Positions 7,378 through 17,012 of a stretch of DNA of 35,356 bases are shown here, one piece after another. The notes under the pieces are model-generated. The model searched no databases. It saw only the letters and a list, made by a program, of their open reading frames with translations, and was not told where the DNA came from. The first letter of the stretch is position 1. Each line of letters opens with the position of its first letter. Source of the stretch: Bacteroidales bacterium (GTDB lineage: Bacteria; Bacteroidota; Bacteroidia; Bacteroidales; UBA10428); NCBI GenBank assembly GCA_016930375.1, contig JAFGGU010000008.1, positions 1 to 35,356 of the forward strand, given 5' to 3'. A program made the position numbers and the translations under genes.

Positions 7378-7737
7378 ATGTCAATGAAAAAAATTGAAGT
7401 CGTAATTCGGAAATCCAAATTCGACGAAGTCAAGGAAGCCCTTAACAAGGCGGAAATTGAGTGGTTCACTTTCTGGGAGGTCAGGGGGGTTGGTAAGGCT
7501 CATGAATCGCGTGTATATCGGGGAATTGCCTACGATACCAGTACCATTGAGCGGATACTGATCACATTCTACTGTCGCGAAAAATTCCTGGACGGCGCTA
7601 TTCAAGCCATTTTAAGCTCTGCAAGAACAGGTGAGATAGGCGACGGTAAAATCTTCATCTCGGACATCGCGGATGCATACAGGATCAGAACCGGGGAGAG
7701 GGGAGACAAGGCCATGTATTTAGAGGGCGGCGAATAA
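7378..7737 (+). CDS. glnK: P-II family nitrogen regulator
   Basis: The protein has 119 residues. The N-terminus MKKIEVVIRKSKFDEVKEAL, the VYRG segment holding the T-loop tyrosine (Tyr47), and the signature ARTGEIGDGKIFISDIADAYRIRTGE identify a P-II trimer subunit. P-II proteins sense ATP/ADP and 2-oxoglutarate and plug AmtB with the T-loop when nitrogen is sufficient. The T-loop region (GVGKAHESRVYRG) appears about one residue shorter than the classic GlnB form and has no GRQKGHTE stretch. The tyrosine that is uridylylated in proteobacteria is kept, but whether it is modified here is unknown. ATG triplets occur at 7378 and 7384; either could be used. The gene sits directly between the outer-membrane gene and amtB, the classic glnK-amtB pairing. 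Confidence 0.93.
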   Translation: MSMKKIEVVIRKSKFDEVKEALNKAEIEWFTFWEVRGVGKAHESRVYRGIAYDTSTIERILITFYCREKFLDGAIQAILSSARTGEIGDGKIFISDIADAYRIRTGERGDKAMYLEGGE

Positions 7738-7757
7738 TCACTTAAAAACCAGAAATC

Positions 7758-9032
7758 ATGACAGACACACTTGCAATAGCTGATCATATCGGCACACTGG
7801 AAACAGCGCTTACAGAATACGCTTTTTCACTGAATACAGTTTGGGTACTCATCGCTGCAGCTCTCGTTTTCTTTATGCAGGCAGGCTTTGCCCTGGTGGA
7901 GGCCGGATTTACCCGTTCAAAGAATACCACCAATATTCTGTTTAAAAACCTTATGGATTTTGTAATTGGTACGATTGCATTCTGGCTTGTAGGCTTTGGC
8001 ATCATGTTCGGCAGTAAGAACGGATTCTGGGGCGGACTGGATTTTTTCAGCCAGAATACCTACCGATCGGATATGCCGGATCTGGCCTTTCTTATATTCC
8101 AGACCGTTTTTGCCGCCACTGCAGCCACCATAGTATCCGGTGCCATGGCTGAAAGAACCAAATTCAATGCCTATCTCATGTATAGTGCCATCATTACACT
8201 GGTAATATATCCTATTTCAGGACACTGGGCCTGGGGTGGGGGCTGGTTAAGCCAAATGGCTATACCTTTTCACGACTTTGCCGGATCCTCGGTGGTTCAT
8301 ATGGTCGGGGGCATGATCGCGTTGATTGGAGCTACAGTTTTGGGCCCCCGTATCGGAAAATACGATAAGAATGGTAAAGCCAGAGCTATTCCCGGACACA
8401 GCATAACAATGGCAACCCTGGGGGTTTTTGTCCTGTGGATCGGCTGGTTCGGTTTTAATCCCGGTTCGCAGTTGGCGGCATCCGGTACAACCAATGCCAG
8501 GGCAATTTCACTCATATTCGTTACGACAAATATTGCTGCTGCCGGCGGAGCTTTTGCAACCATGCTATTTGTATGGCTGAAATACAAGAAACCAACTCTG
8601 AGCATGACACTGAACGGTGCTCTGGCGGGACTTGTTGCTGTGACTGCCGGATGCGATGCCGTTTCTCCTGGGGGCGCTTTTATCATTGGAGTGCTGGCGG
8701 GCATTCTTGTAGTATTATCTGTGGAATTCTTTGATAAAATTGCAAAAATCGATGACCCGGTCGGTGCGATCTCCGTGCATGGTATATGCGGCGCCTTTGG
8801 CACCCTGATGGTCGGATTTTTTTCAACCAGCCAGGGCATATTTTATGGATATGGTGCAGGTTTATTAAAAAGTCAGGCAGTCGGTGTTCTTTCTATTGCA
8901 GCCTGGGCGCTTGCAGCAGCCACAGTCTTATTCCTTGCACTCAAGTATCTGAATGGTCTTCGTGTTACAGAACGCATTGAGGAAGAAGGCCTGGATGTAT
9001 ATGAACATGGCGAATCTGCCTATAACATTTGA
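7758..9032 (+). CDS. amtB: Ammonium transporter
   Basis: The protein has 424 residues and about 11 membrane segments. The N-terminal part FMQAGFALVEAGFTRSKNT is the Amt signature. The pore twin histidines are His181 (VVHMVGG) and His341 (SVHGICGAFGT), and the MAERTKF segment holds the region around the conserved external Asp. Amt trimers conduct ammonium across the inner membrane. The start 20 bases after glnK indicates an operon, and inhibition by the neighbouring P-II protein is expected. The length is that of a plain Amt without a C-terminal signalling extension. A convergent trpB2-like gene follows after a strong terminator. Confidence 0.95.
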   Translation: MTDTLAIADHIGTLETALTEYAFSLNTVWVLIAAALVFFMQAGFALVEAGFTRSKNTTNILFKNLMDFVIGTIAFWLVGFGIMFGSKNGFWGGLDFFSQNTYRSDMPDLAFLIFQTVFAATAATIVSGAMAERTKFNAYLMYSAIITLVIYPISGHWAWGGGWLSQMAIPFHDFAGSSVVHMVGGMIALIGATVLGPRIGKYDKNGKARAIPGHSITMATLGVFVLWIGWFGFNPGSQLAASGTTNARAISLIFVTTNIAAAGGAFATMLFVWLKYKKPTLSMTLNGALAGLVAVTAGCDAVSPGGAFIIGVLAGILVVLSVEFFDKIAKIDDPVGAISVHGICGAFGTLMVGFFSTSQGIFYGYGAGLLKSQAVGVLSIAAWALAAATVLFLALKYLNGLRVTERIEEEGLDVYEHGESAYNI

Positions 9033-9087
9033 TCGTTGATGTTGTTTTTATTTTTCCATTAAACCTAAAGTTAGGCCTTTCCTAAAA

Positions 9088-9116
9088 AACGCCGGGATTT
9101 GCCCGGCGTTTGTTTT
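9088..9116. terminator. Bidirectional terminator between amtB and the trpB2-like gene
   Basis: AACGCCGGG (9088-9096) pairs perfectly with CCCGGCGTT (9102-9110) around a 5-base loop. T-rich DNA follows on the plus strand, and a run of six A precedes the stem (T-run on the minus strand). Confidence 0.85.
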
Positions 9117-9138
9117 TACCTCAAAGAGTGAGGTTTTG

Positions 9139-10509
9139 TTAAGGTTTCGGATAATCTTCCAATTCCTTCAAATACTTGAACAATTCCTTGTCCGACATTT
9201 CATGCTTTACCAGTTTGCCGGTCAGGTATTTGTCGTATCCAACCATATCCATCAGTCCGTGACCGCTGAAATTGAAAAGGATTACCTTTTCTTTTCCTTC
9301 TTCCCTGGCTTTTTTGGCTTCACGGATGGCACCGGCAATGGCATGCGTGGTTTCAGGAGCGGGAACAATGCCTTCGACCCTGGAAAACAGTATACCGGCT
9401 TCATAGCATTCTATCTGATCAATGGCCAATGGGTTAATAAGCTTATCATTCAAAGCTGCTGATACCAGCGGACTCATGCCGTGATAACGAAGACCACCGG
9501 CATGAATGGGCTCGGGAATGAAGCTATGTCCAAGAGTAAACATGGGCAGCAGGGGAGTCATTTTGGCTGTATCGCCATGATCATATAAAAATGGTCCGCG
9601 TGTGAGTGTGGGGCAGGAACTGGGTTCAACGGGAATAATGTCAATTTTGGCGCCGTGAATCTTCTCATAAATGAAAGGGAAAGATATTCCTGCAAAATTG
9701 CTGCCACCACCGACACAGGCAATCACAACATCAGGCATCTTTTCCCCGAACTTCAGCAATTGTTTTTTTACCTCCAGGCCAATGATGGTTTGGTGCAACA
9801 TGACGTGGTTTAATACACTGCCAAGGCTGTAGCGTGTCTGACCGGTGGGATCGGTGACGGCTGCTTCGATAGCTTCACTGATGGCGATACCCAGACTTCC
9901 CGGTGTATGTGGTGTGACCGCAAGAATGTCACGGCCTGCCTTGGTTTCATTGCTCGGACTGGCAATGCATTCTGCCCCGTAAGTATTCATCAGCAGTTTC
10001 CGGAAAGGTTTCTGGTCGAAACTGATGCGAACCATGAATACCTTGCATTCCAGACCGATTAAAGCACAAGCCATTGACAGGGCGCTGCCCCATTGTCCGG
10101 CACCGGTTTCAGTGGTCAGCCTCTTTATCCCGAATTTCTTATTGTACCAGGCCTGGGCAATGGCAGTATTGAGTTTATGGCTACCGGCGGGTGAAACGCT
10201 TTCGTTTTTGTAATATATGCGTGCGGGTGTTTTTAAAGCTTCCTCCAGCTCAAAAGCTCTTACAAGCGGAGTGGGGCGGTATACCGACAGCATATCAAGC
10301 ACTTCTTCCGGTATATCAATCCATCGCTGTGTGCTCATTTCCTGTTCAATCAGGTTCATGGGGAACACGGGCGCCAGCATTTCGGGACTGACGGGTTTGC
10401 CGTCGGGTCCCAGCGGGGGCAACATGGGTGTCGGAAGATCAGGAGCAAGATTATACCATTGTTTGGGCATTTCCGAGGGTTCGAGATAAACTTTCTTGAG
10501 GCGTGCCAT
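9139..10509 (-). CDS. TrpB-like PLP enzyme (tryptophan synthase beta, TrpB2 type)
   Basis: The protein has 456 residues from the ATG at 10509 ([20 protein letters not shown]). The extended N-terminus with PLGPDGKPV and the overall length of about 450 mark the TrpB2 group (COG1350) rather than the 400-residue TrpB1. The PLP lysine is in GSHKLNTA (about Lys112), the phosphate-binding loop in [10 protein letters not shown]. TrpB enzymes join indole and serine to make tryptophan; TrpB2 proteins often occur without trpA and may act as indole scavengers, and some have uncertain roles. No trp gene lies nearby, so the enzyme is an orphan here. A further in-frame ATG at 10539 would add ten residues without family support. 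Confidence 0.88.
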   Translation of the reverse strand: MARLKKVYLEPSEMPKQWYNLAPDLPTPMLPPLGPDGKPVSPEMLAPVFPMNLIEQEMSTQRWIDIPEEVLDMLSVYRPTPLVRAFELEEALKTPARIYYKNESVSPAGSHKLNTAIAQAWYNKKFGIKRLTTETGAGQWGSALSMACALIGLECKVFMVRISFDQKPFRKLLMNTYGAECIASPSNETKAGRDILAVTPHTPGSLGIAISEAIEAAVTDPTGQTRYSLGSVLNHVMLHQTIIGLEVKKQLLKFGEKMPDVVIACVGGGSNFAGISFPFIYEKIHGAKIDIIPVEPSSCPTLTRGPFLYDHGDTAKMTPLLPMFTLGHSFIPEPIHAGGLRYHGMSPLVSAALNDKLINPLAIDQIECYEAGILFSRVEGIVPAPETTHAIAGAIREAKKAREEGKEKVILFNFSGHGLMDMVGYDKYLTGKLVKHEMSDKELFKYLKELEDYPKP

Positions 10510-10638
10510 ATTAGGATAATGGTTAAAGGTTAATTGCAAACAGAAAATTGAAGGGCACTAATTTAATGCTTTAAATGAAAAATACATAAAATTGCAAGGA
10601 AAGTTTATATTATTTCAAACCTGTTGAAATGTAATATT

Positions 10639-11640
10639 CTACTTGGCCTGTGACAGATACCGCTCCGCTTCAATGGCTGCCTGGCATCCCGAACCTGCAG
10701 CGGTTACTGCCTGGCGGTAAACCTTATCCTGCACATCCCCACAGGCAAATACCCCGGGAATATTGGTCCTGGGTGTACCGGGAACGGTAAGGATATAACC
10801 GGTTTCATCTGTCTCGAGGTAGGGTTTGAAAATGTCTGAATTCGGAGTATGGCCAATGGCCAGGAAGAATCCGTCGATCTTGATCACTTCCTCACTTTCG
10901 TCAGGAAGTCCCATTCTCTTGATAAGTAGGGCTTCCTCAACAACCTGGTCACCTCGTAATTCCTTGGTATTACGTTCAAAAAGCACTTCAATGTTTGGGG
11001 CATCCATTACCCGCTGCTGCATTATCCTGGAAGCCCTCAGGAAGGATTTTCTGACAATAAGGTAAACCTTTCTGCACATGCCTGCCAGGTACAATGCCTC
11101 CTCACAGGCTGTATCACCACCGCCAACCACGGCCACATCCTTACCCCGGTAAAAGAATCCGTCACAGGTGGCGCAGGCAGATACCCCCGAACCTTTATAT
11201 TTCTCTTCTGACTCTAATCCAAGATATCGCGCGGTTGCTCCTGTGGCAATGATGACGGTGTCCGCTTCCACAACAGTTTTATCGTCAACAATCACAGTAT
11301 AGGGTAACTTTGAAAAGTCAACCGATGTGGCAATGCCCCAGCGAATGTCGGTTCCAAAACGGGCAGCCTGTTGCTCAAGGTCTTCCATCATCTTGGGACC
11401 TGTTATGCCTTCAGGATAACCGGGGTAATTTTCCACCTCGGTAGTGGTGGTCAACTGACCGCCCGGCTGTATGCCTTTGAACAATAAAGGTTTCAGATTT
11501 GCGCGGGCTGCATAAATGGCCGCAGTATATCCGGCGGGACCTGACCCGATGATCACACATTTTACGCGTTCGGACGAACTTTTATCAGTAGGGTTATTTT
11601 TAGGTTCTGAACTGGTTTCCAGTGGTTTGAATAAGCTCAT
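10639..11640 (-). CDS. trxB: Thioredoxin-disulfide reductase
   Basis: The protein has 333 residues. It has the FAD-binding GSGPAG (residues 32-37), the PGGQLTTTTEVENYPG stretch, the redox-active CATC (Cys156 and Cys159), the NADPH-binding GGGDTA (173-178) and the C-terminal FAD contact GDVQDKVYRQAVTAAGSGC. It passes electrons from NADPH to thioredoxin in the cytosol. The N-terminal 24 residues (Ser/Lys-rich) exceed the usual start, so a later start is possible, but no closer ATG is evident. No thioredoxin gene adjoins it. The divergent gap to the PfkB gene contains a perfect 16-bp palindrome that overlaps a possible minus-strand -7 element (TAATTTTG, 11723-11716). Confidence 0.95.
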   Translation of the reverse strand: MSLFKPLETSSEPKNNPTDKSSSERVKCVIIGSGPAGYTAAIYAARANLKPLLFKGIQPGGQLTTTTEVENYPGYPEGITGPKMMEDLEQQAARFGTDIRWGIATSVDFSKLPYTVIVDDKTVVEADTVIIATGATARYLGLESEEKYKGSGVSACATCDGFFYRGKDVAVVGGGDTACEEALYLAGMCRKVYLIVRKSFLRASRIMQQRVMDAPNIEVLFERNTKELRGDQVVEEALLIKRMGLPDESEEVIKIDGFFLAIGHTPNSDIFKPYLETDETGYILTVPGTPRTNIPGVFACGDVQDKVYRQAVTAAGSGCQAAIEAERYLSQAK

Positions 11641-11704
11641 ATTGCATGTATTATAAAATGTCAGGTTTTATAGTCAATAAATATACCAATTAAAATTTAA
11701 CCTT

Positions 11705-11720
11705 TTTTGTCATGACAAAA
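11705..11720. promoter_or_regulatory. Perfect 16-bp palindrome in the trxB/PfkB divergent region
   Basis: TTTTGTCA followed by TGACAAAA is a perfect dyad. Its right end overlaps a TAATTTTG -7-like element of trxB on the minus strand, so a bound dimeric regulator would block trxB transcription. The regulator is unknown. Confidence 0.5.
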
Positions 11721-11772
11721 TTACCATTCGGTTGTAATGAATTATGATCTATCTTAGTAGAATGATTATAAA

Positions 11773-12708
11773 ATGAATAAACATCAGCCTATGAGAATGA
11801 TTTATACAATTGGAGAAACAGTTCTGGATATTTTATTTAAAAACAAGCTTCCGGTGACGGCAAAGGCTGGCGGAGCCTGCCTTAACAGCGCTGTTACACT
11901 GGGCAGGCTCAATCTTCCGGTTTGTTTCATTGGCGAGTATGGTTTGGATGAGGTAGGTAGTATTATTGATCAGTTTCTCAAGGCCAATAAGGTTTCTACG
12001 CAATATGTCTATCGTTACTACAACGGAAAATCAACTCTTGCCCTTGCATTTCTGAATGAAAACAACGATGCCAGTTATGATTTTTACAAAATATATCCCG
12101 AACAGAGGCTGGCAGTGAACTTTCCGGAAATTCATCAGGATGACATTATTCTTTTCGGATCGATATATGCCATTACAATCGAAGTGCGCAATAAACTGAT
12201 GGAGTTCATCAATCAGGCCAACAAGAAAAAGGCCATCGTGATATATGACCCGAATTTCCGCAAGCATCACCTGCATGAATTGGCGAAACTCCGGCCTCTT
12301 ATCATTGAAAACTTTGCCCATGCTGATATTGTCAGGGGCTCCAATGAGGATTTCTCATTTATTCTGGGGGCGGATGATGCAGATGAAGCCTTTACCGAGA
12401 TCGGGAAACAGTGCAAAATCCTTTTATACACGGCCAATAAAAAAGGTGTTTATGTGAGATCCCCCAAGGTGAGTATGACGTTTCCGGTCAAAACAATCGA
12501 TCCGGTCAGTACGATCGGAGCCGGGGACAACTTCAATGCAGGCATCGTTTATTCACTCTACAAACACAATATTGGTTACAACGATCTCGAAAACCTCGAT
12601 GAAAAGATGTGGGAGATTATTGTGAGCAATGCTGTTGAGTTTGCTACCCATGTTTGCCTGAATTATGACAATTACATCTCGGAGGAGTTTGCGGAGGGTT
12701 ATAAGTAG
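11773..12708 (+). CDS. PfkB-family carbohydrate kinase
   Basis: The protein has 311 residues. The N-terminal IGETVLDILFKNK, the segment AGGACLNSAVTLGRL (sugar-binding region) and the C-terminal STIGAGDNFNAG with catalytic Asp252 define the ribokinase/PfkB fold. These kinases phosphorylate sugars or nucleosides with ATP. The nearest well-known type is fructokinase, but substrate residues cannot be read with confidence. ATG codons at 11773, 11791 and 11797 are all possible; the last ones sit closest to the conserved beta strand (MIYTIGET). The gene stands alone; the convergent class II aldolase starts 23 bp after its end, and the two could act on related sugars, though nothing shows this. Confidence 0.85.
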   Translation: MNKHQPMRMIYTIGETVLDILFKNKLPVTAKAGGACLNSAVTLGRLNLPVCFIGEYGLDEVGSIIDQFLKANKVSTQYVYRYYNGKSTLALAFLNENNDASYDFYKIYPEQRLAVNFPEIHQDDIILFGSIYAITIEVRNKLMEFINQANKKKAIVIYDPNFRKHHLHELAKLRPLIIENFAHADIVRGSNEDFSFILGADDADEAFTEIGKQCKILLYTANKKGVYVRSPKVSMTFPVKTIDPVSTIGAGDNFNAGIVYSLYKHNIGYNDLENLDEKMWEIIVSNAVEFATHVCLNYDNYISEEFAEGYK

Positions 12709-12731
12709 TAGGTAGTAGGAATATATTTGAA

Positions 12732-13397
12732 TTATTTTTTTAATGAAACGGTGAATCCCATTAAGGTATCTATCTCTCGCAATTGTTTCTTATTCAATGG
12801 TTTTACACTGTCCATCAGGTGAGTTATCAGTGTCATCCTGGCGGCAGCTTCCAAAACTTCCATCCGGTCGAATGCAGTCAGTAAATCTTTACCCAGACAT
12901 ACAATGCCATGATTTTCCAGGAGTATCACGTTGGGTTGGGATGATGCGTGTCCGGCTGCCGCTGCCACTGCCGCTGCCAATCCTTCAGTTCCCATCAGCG
13001 CGTATGGCGCCAATACCGGTGTGCCTAATATTGCACGAGCTTCAGCGATCAATGTGCAGTTGATTTTCTTTCGCATGGCGGTGAAACTCGTGGCTACAGG
13101 AGGATGGGCGTGAACAATGGCATTCACATCAGGGCGCTTTTTATATATTGCCAGGTGCATGGCGCTTTCAATGCTGGGTCTGAGTTCCGGTGTAAGGTTT
13201 TTTCCGGTGTAAGTAAGCCGTCCTACCTGTCTGCCCTTTATCAGTCCCTTATCCAGTGAGGAAGGCGTTATGAATATCCCCTTGTCAATTCTCACACTGA
13301 CATTGCCGCCTGAAGCTGTAGTCAATCCCCGGTCATATAACCTCCTCATGAACCGTGCAACATCTTTTCGGAGGATTTCCAATTCCTTACTGGTCAT
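12732..13397 (-). CDS. Class II aldolase/adducin-family protein (L-fuculose-phosphate aldolase-like)
   Basis: The protein has 221 residues from the ATG at 13397 (MTSKELEILRKDVARFMRRL). It shows SGGNVSVRID, the phosphate-loop-like TPSSLDKG, the catalytic Glu77 in PSIESAMHLAIY and the zinc ligands His96/His98 (VHAHPPVATS) and His163 (ENHGIVCLG). Family members cleave sugar 1-phosphates such as L-fuculose or L-ribulose/rhamnulose derivatives, or act on methylthioribulose phosphate. The substrate is not evident here because no fucose, rhamnose or methionine-salvage genes are near. An upstream in-frame ATG at 13433 would add 12 residues without family features. Confidence 0.85.
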   Translation of the reverse strand: MTSKELEILRKDVARFMRRLYDRGLTTASGGNVSVRIDKGIFITPSSLDKGLIKGRQVGRLTYTGKNLTPELRPSIESAMHLAIYKKRPDVNAIVHAHPPVATSFTAMRKKINCTLIAEARAILGTPVLAPYALMGTEGLAAAVAAAAGHASSQPNVILLENHGIVCLGKDLLTAFDRMEVLEAAARMTLITHLMDSVKPLNKKQLREIDTLMGFTVSLKK

Positions 13398-13514
13398 AAC
13401 AATTGTTTTTAGGATTTGCTGGGGATGAGACAATTTTTCTGCAATTTTGTACAGCCTGATCCGTCAGTTGAATCTCAGGGTAAAAATAAATAAATATCCG
13501 GTTTCGGAAGGACT

Positions 13515-14513
13515 ATGGAAGCTCAGTTTTATGAGAAAAATGAGGACCATGTGAGCTGCACGTTATGTCCTCACCACTGCAGCATTGCTCTGGGGGAGAC
13601 CGGAATCTGCCGGGTACGGCGCAATGAAAACGGCAAACTGATGGCCGGGACATGGGGAAAACTTTCAGCCCTGAATTTTGACCCGATAGAGAAAAAGCCG
13701 CTCTATCATTATCATCCCGGGAAAATTATACTTTCTCTGGGAAGCGTGGGCTGTAATATGAAATGCAAGTGTTGCCAGAACTGGCAGATCTCGCAGGTTT
13801 CAGCAGCTGAATATAGTTTCAGCCATACCCTGTTTCCCATGGAAGTCATCAAACTGGCAACATCGCGCAGTGAAAATATTGGTGTGGCATACACTTATAA
13901 TGAACCCACCGTTTGGTTTGAATACATGAACGACATTGCCAGGCTGGTCAGGTTCGAGGGCCTGAAAAATGTGATGGTATCAAACGGCTACATCAATGAG
14001 GATCCACTGTTGGAGCTTATGCGTTACATGGATGCTTTTAATATTGACCTGAAAGGATTCTCAGAAGATCTCTACAGGAAGTTAACCGGTGCATCTCTGG
14101 CCCCGGTGCTTCATACTTTAAAACTGATCAGGAAGGCAGGCAGGCACCTGGAGATAACCTGCCTGATCATTCCCGGCATGAATGACGATCCGGGAACTTT
14201 CAGGGAGATGATCCTGTGGATAGAGAGAGAACTGGGCGCCAATACGGTGTTGCACCTGTCGCGTTACCACCCTACCTATAAACTGGATATTGAATCTACA
14301 CCGGCCCGCAAACTGGAGGAACTATACCGGATTGCCAATGAAAAGCTTTCATACGTATATGTGGGAAATATACAAATCAGGGATTATCAGGATACACGGT
14401 GTGGCAAGTGCGGTGCAACGGTGATTCGCCGCATGGGTTACCAGGTGGAGCTGAAGAATTTAACCGGTCAGGGTACGTGCTTACAATGCGGCAATGCCAT
14501 AATAAATTTTTAA
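13515..14513 (+). CDS. amrS: AmmeMemoRadiSam system radical SAM enzyme (AmrS-like)
   Basis: The protein has 332 residues. An N-terminal cysteine cluster (CTLCPHHCSIALGETGICRVR) precedes the radical SAM motif GCNMKCKCCQNW, in which Cys80, Cys84 and Cys87 bind the 4Fe-4S cluster. The C-terminus has two CxxC pairs (CGKCG and CLQCG) that probably bind zinc. This is the architecture of the family once called pyruvate-formate-lyase-activating-like and now AmrS, which typically occurs with AmrA (AMMECR1) and AmrB (Memo). Those partners are not in this window. The reaction of the system is not established. A GGAAGGA ribosome binding site just before the ATG supports the start. Confidence 0.88.
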   Translation: MEAQFYEKNEDHVSCTLCPHHCSIALGETGICRVRRNENGKLMAGTWGKLSALNFDPIEKKPLYHYHPGKIILSLGSVGCNMKCKCCQNWQISQVSAAEYSFSHTLFPMEVIKLATSRSENIGVAYTYNEPTVWFEYMNDIARLVRFEGLKNVMVSNGYINEDPLLELMRYMDAFNIDLKGFSEDLYRKLTGASLAPVLHTLKLIRKAGRHLEITCLIIPGMNDDPGTFREMILWIERELGANTVLHLSRYHPTYKLDIESTPARKLEELYRIANEKLSYVYVGNIQIRDYQDTRCGKCGATVIRRMGYQVELKNLTGQGTCLQCGNAIINF

Positions 14514-14582
14514 AAATCTTCGTTCTTGTTGTAACATAGCAATAACATGCACGTCTATTCATAAACCCCAAAATTAAAACCC

Positions 14583-17012
14583 ATGTTTTCGAATTTCTTA
14601 AAAAGCGCCCTTCGAAATATATTCCGACACAAAACCTATGTAATCATCAATATCCTGGGACTCGCTGTCGGTTTTGCCTGCAGCCTCCTCATCTTTTTGT
14701 TCGTCATCCATGAACTCAGCTTCGACAAGTTCAATGAAAAGTATGACCGCATTTACAGGTTGTATTTGGTTGGCAAGATGGGAGAAACGGAATTTACAGG
14801 TGCATGGACTGCAGCACCAACCGCCAGGACTTTTGTTGAAGAATTTCCCGAAGTTGAAACGGCCGTGAGGATGCAGCGATGGGATGAAGCACTCATCAGG
14901 ATTGATGACCGAAAATTCATTGAATCGGATATTGCACTGGCAGATTCAGGCTTCTTTGATATGTTCAGTTTAAAACTCCTGGAAGGGGATCCGCAAAGAG
15001 CATTGGCACAGCCACATGCTGTCGTTTTAACCGCCAGTACTGCGAAAAAATATTTCAATGAACAGGAAGCAGTAGGTCAGCATTTGAGAATTGGTAATGA
15101 CAGCGTATTATTTACCATAACCGGTGTTATGGAAGATGTTCCCGAAAACAGCCATTTCGAGTTCGATCTGCTGATCTCTTTTTTGACTCATCCCCGGGCC
15201 AATGATGATTTCTGGTTATCCAACAGTTTTTCGACCTACCTTTTATTGCGTAAAGATGCCAATGCTGAAACCCTCGAAAGCAAATTACCCGTTATTATTG
15301 AAAAGTACATCGGACCACAGGTGGAGAAATCCTTGGGAATGGACCTGCAGGCATTTGCTGATGCTGGTAACCGGTACGGAATGTTCATACAGCCCTTGTC
15401 CGATATACACCTGAATACTGACATAGTTGCCGACTTCAAACGTTCCAGCGACCGTAAATACATCTACATTTTTTCAGGGATTGCTTTCATTATCCTTATT
15501 GTTGCAGGCATCAATTATATGAATCTGTCCACAGCTCGTTCAGCAAGACGTTCCCGAGAGGTTGGCCTCCGTAAGGTAGTGGGCTCATCCAAAGGAATGC
15601 TCATCTGGCAATTCCTCCTGGAATCAATTTTGCTTACCATCCTGTCAACCATACTCGCAATTCTGCTTGTTGAACTTCTGCTTCCATTGTTTAACACCAT
15701 GCTCCAAATCAACCTGAAAGTAGGTTATTTTAGCCGTTGGTATGTAATTCCGGGCTTACTGCTTCTGACGGTTTTCATCGGCCTCCTCTCCGGCAGTTAT
15801 CCGGCGTGGTTCCTGGCTTCGTTCACGCCCGTTAAAGTTCTGTACGGAAAGCTGAAAGTCGGATTATCCAATACGATAGTCCGGAGTATCCTGGTAATCT
15901 TCCAGTTCTTCTTTTCTATTGCGCTGATAATAACTTCAATGATAATTTATAAGCAAATTAATTACATGCTTAATAAGGATATGGGTTTCGATAAGGAACA
16001 ACTCATGGTGATCCGTCGCGCAGACGCACTTCAGAAAAAAATCATCTCTTTCAAGGATGAGATAAAGAAAATCCCGGATGTTATCAGTATCACCAATTCA
16101 ACCACCGTGCCCGGTTATCCCAATAACAATAATGGTTACCAGATTGAAGGCAGATCCGCAGAGCAACTTTTTATGATGTGGACGAACTGGGTGGACTATG
16201 ATTATTTTGATACGTATAAAATTAAACTGACAGACGGGCGAAACTTCAGCCGTGAATTTCCATCAGATACCGCAGCCATGATCATCAATGAAGAAGCAGC
16301 GCGGCGTTTTGCTCTGGATGATGCTTTTAATACCCGTTTCATTCAACCGGGATATACTAACGAAGAAAAAGCTTATCTGAATATCCTTGGCGTATCCGGG
16401 AATTTTCACTACCAGTCACTCCAGATTAAAATTGAGCCCCATGTTTTTATGCTGAAACCTGAAAAGTGGGATTGGGCAGGGTATCTCACCATAAGGGTGG
16501 GAAATGAGAATATGGATAAAACCATTGCCATGATTGAAAATACCTGGCGCAGCTTTACCGGGGATGAGCCCTTTCAGTATTTCTTCATGGACCAGGAATT
16601 CGATAAGTTCTACAAGGAAGAAAAACGCACTGCAAAAATTGCCCTGGCTTTTTCATTCCTGGCAATCTTTATTGCCTGTCTAGGGTTGTTCGGTCTGACT
16701 TCCTTTGCAACTGAGCAAAGGGCAAGAGAGATCAGTTTGCGAAAAGTTTTGGGATCTACGGCAAAAAGTATCGTTTTGTTGTTTACCAGGGAAATTTCCA
16801 TTCTGATAACCATAGCCACAGTTCCTGCCTGGGTAATTTCTTATTTTTTTCTGAAAAACTGGTTGCAGAACTTTTCATACCACATTGCCATCAGTCCCTG
16901 GGAATTCATACTTGCCACAGTTCTGGTATTGCTCATCGCGCTTCTTACAGTAAGTTACCGCACTTACAGGGCAGCGCTGGTAAATCCGGCGGAAGTGTTG
17001 AAATATGAGTAA
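14583..17012 (+). CDS. FtsX/MacB-type ABC transporter permease
   Basis: The protein has 809 residues with the common Bacteroidota layout: an N-terminal FLKSALRNIFRHKTYVIINILGLAVG segment with the first membrane helix, a MacB-like periplasmic domain (about 50-280), three helices with the SARRSREVGLRKVVG motif, then a second periplasmic domain and a second FtsX set containing RAREISLRKVLGS and three helices. Such permeases pair with a LolD/MacB-like ATPase to drive lipoprotein or peptide handling or efflux across the envelope by mechanotransmission. No ATPase gene is next to it. The last codons (GAG TAA) form the first unit of the heptad inverted repeat that follows. Confidence 0.9.
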   Translation: MFSNFLKSALRNIFRHKTYVIINILGLAVGFACSLLIFLFVIHELSFDKFNEKYDRIYRLYLVGKMGETEFTGAWTAAPTARTFVEEFPEVETAVRMQRWDEALIRIDDRKFIESDIALADSGFFDMFSLKLLEGDPQRALAQPHAVVLTASTAKKYFNEQEAVGQHLRIGNDSVLFTITGVMEDVPENSHFEFDLLISFLTHPRANDDFWLSNSFSTYLLLRKDANAETLESKLPVIIEKYIGPQVEKSLGMDLQAFADAGNRYGMFIQPLSDIHLNTDIVADFKRSSDRKYIYIFSGIAFIILIVAGINYMNLSTARSARRSREVGLRKVVGSSKGMLIWQFLLESILLTILSTILAILLVELLLPLFNTMLQINLKVGYFSRWYVIPGLLLLTVFIGLLSGSYPAWFLASFTPVKVLYGKLKVGLSNTIVRSILVIFQFFFSIALIITSMIIYKQINYMLNKDMGFDKEQLMVIRRADALQKKIISFKDEIKKIPDVISITNSTTVPGYPNNNNGYQIEGRSAEQLFMMWTNWVDYDYFDTYKIKLTDGRNFSREFPSDTAAMIINEEAARRFALDDAFNTRFIQPGYTNEEKAYLNILGVSGNFHYQSLQIKIEPHVFMLKPEKWDWAGYLTIRVGNENMDKTIAMIENTWRSFTGDEPFQYFFMDQEFDKFYKEEKRTAKIALAFSFLAIFIACLGLFGLTSFATEQRAREISLRKVLGSTAKSIVLLFTREISILITIATVPAWVISYFFLKNWLQNFSYHIAISPWEFILATVLVLLIALLTVSYRTYRAALVNPAEVLKYE

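Noticed and set aside
8297..8839. A 180-codon minus-strand frame inside amtB
   Set aside because: Pro/Ala-rich translation typical of a codon-bias shadow; the amtB frame has full family motifs.
9064..9075. CCTAA/TTAGG hairpin after amtB
   Set aside because: Only five base pairs with a 2-base loop; the strong terminator just downstream explains the region better.
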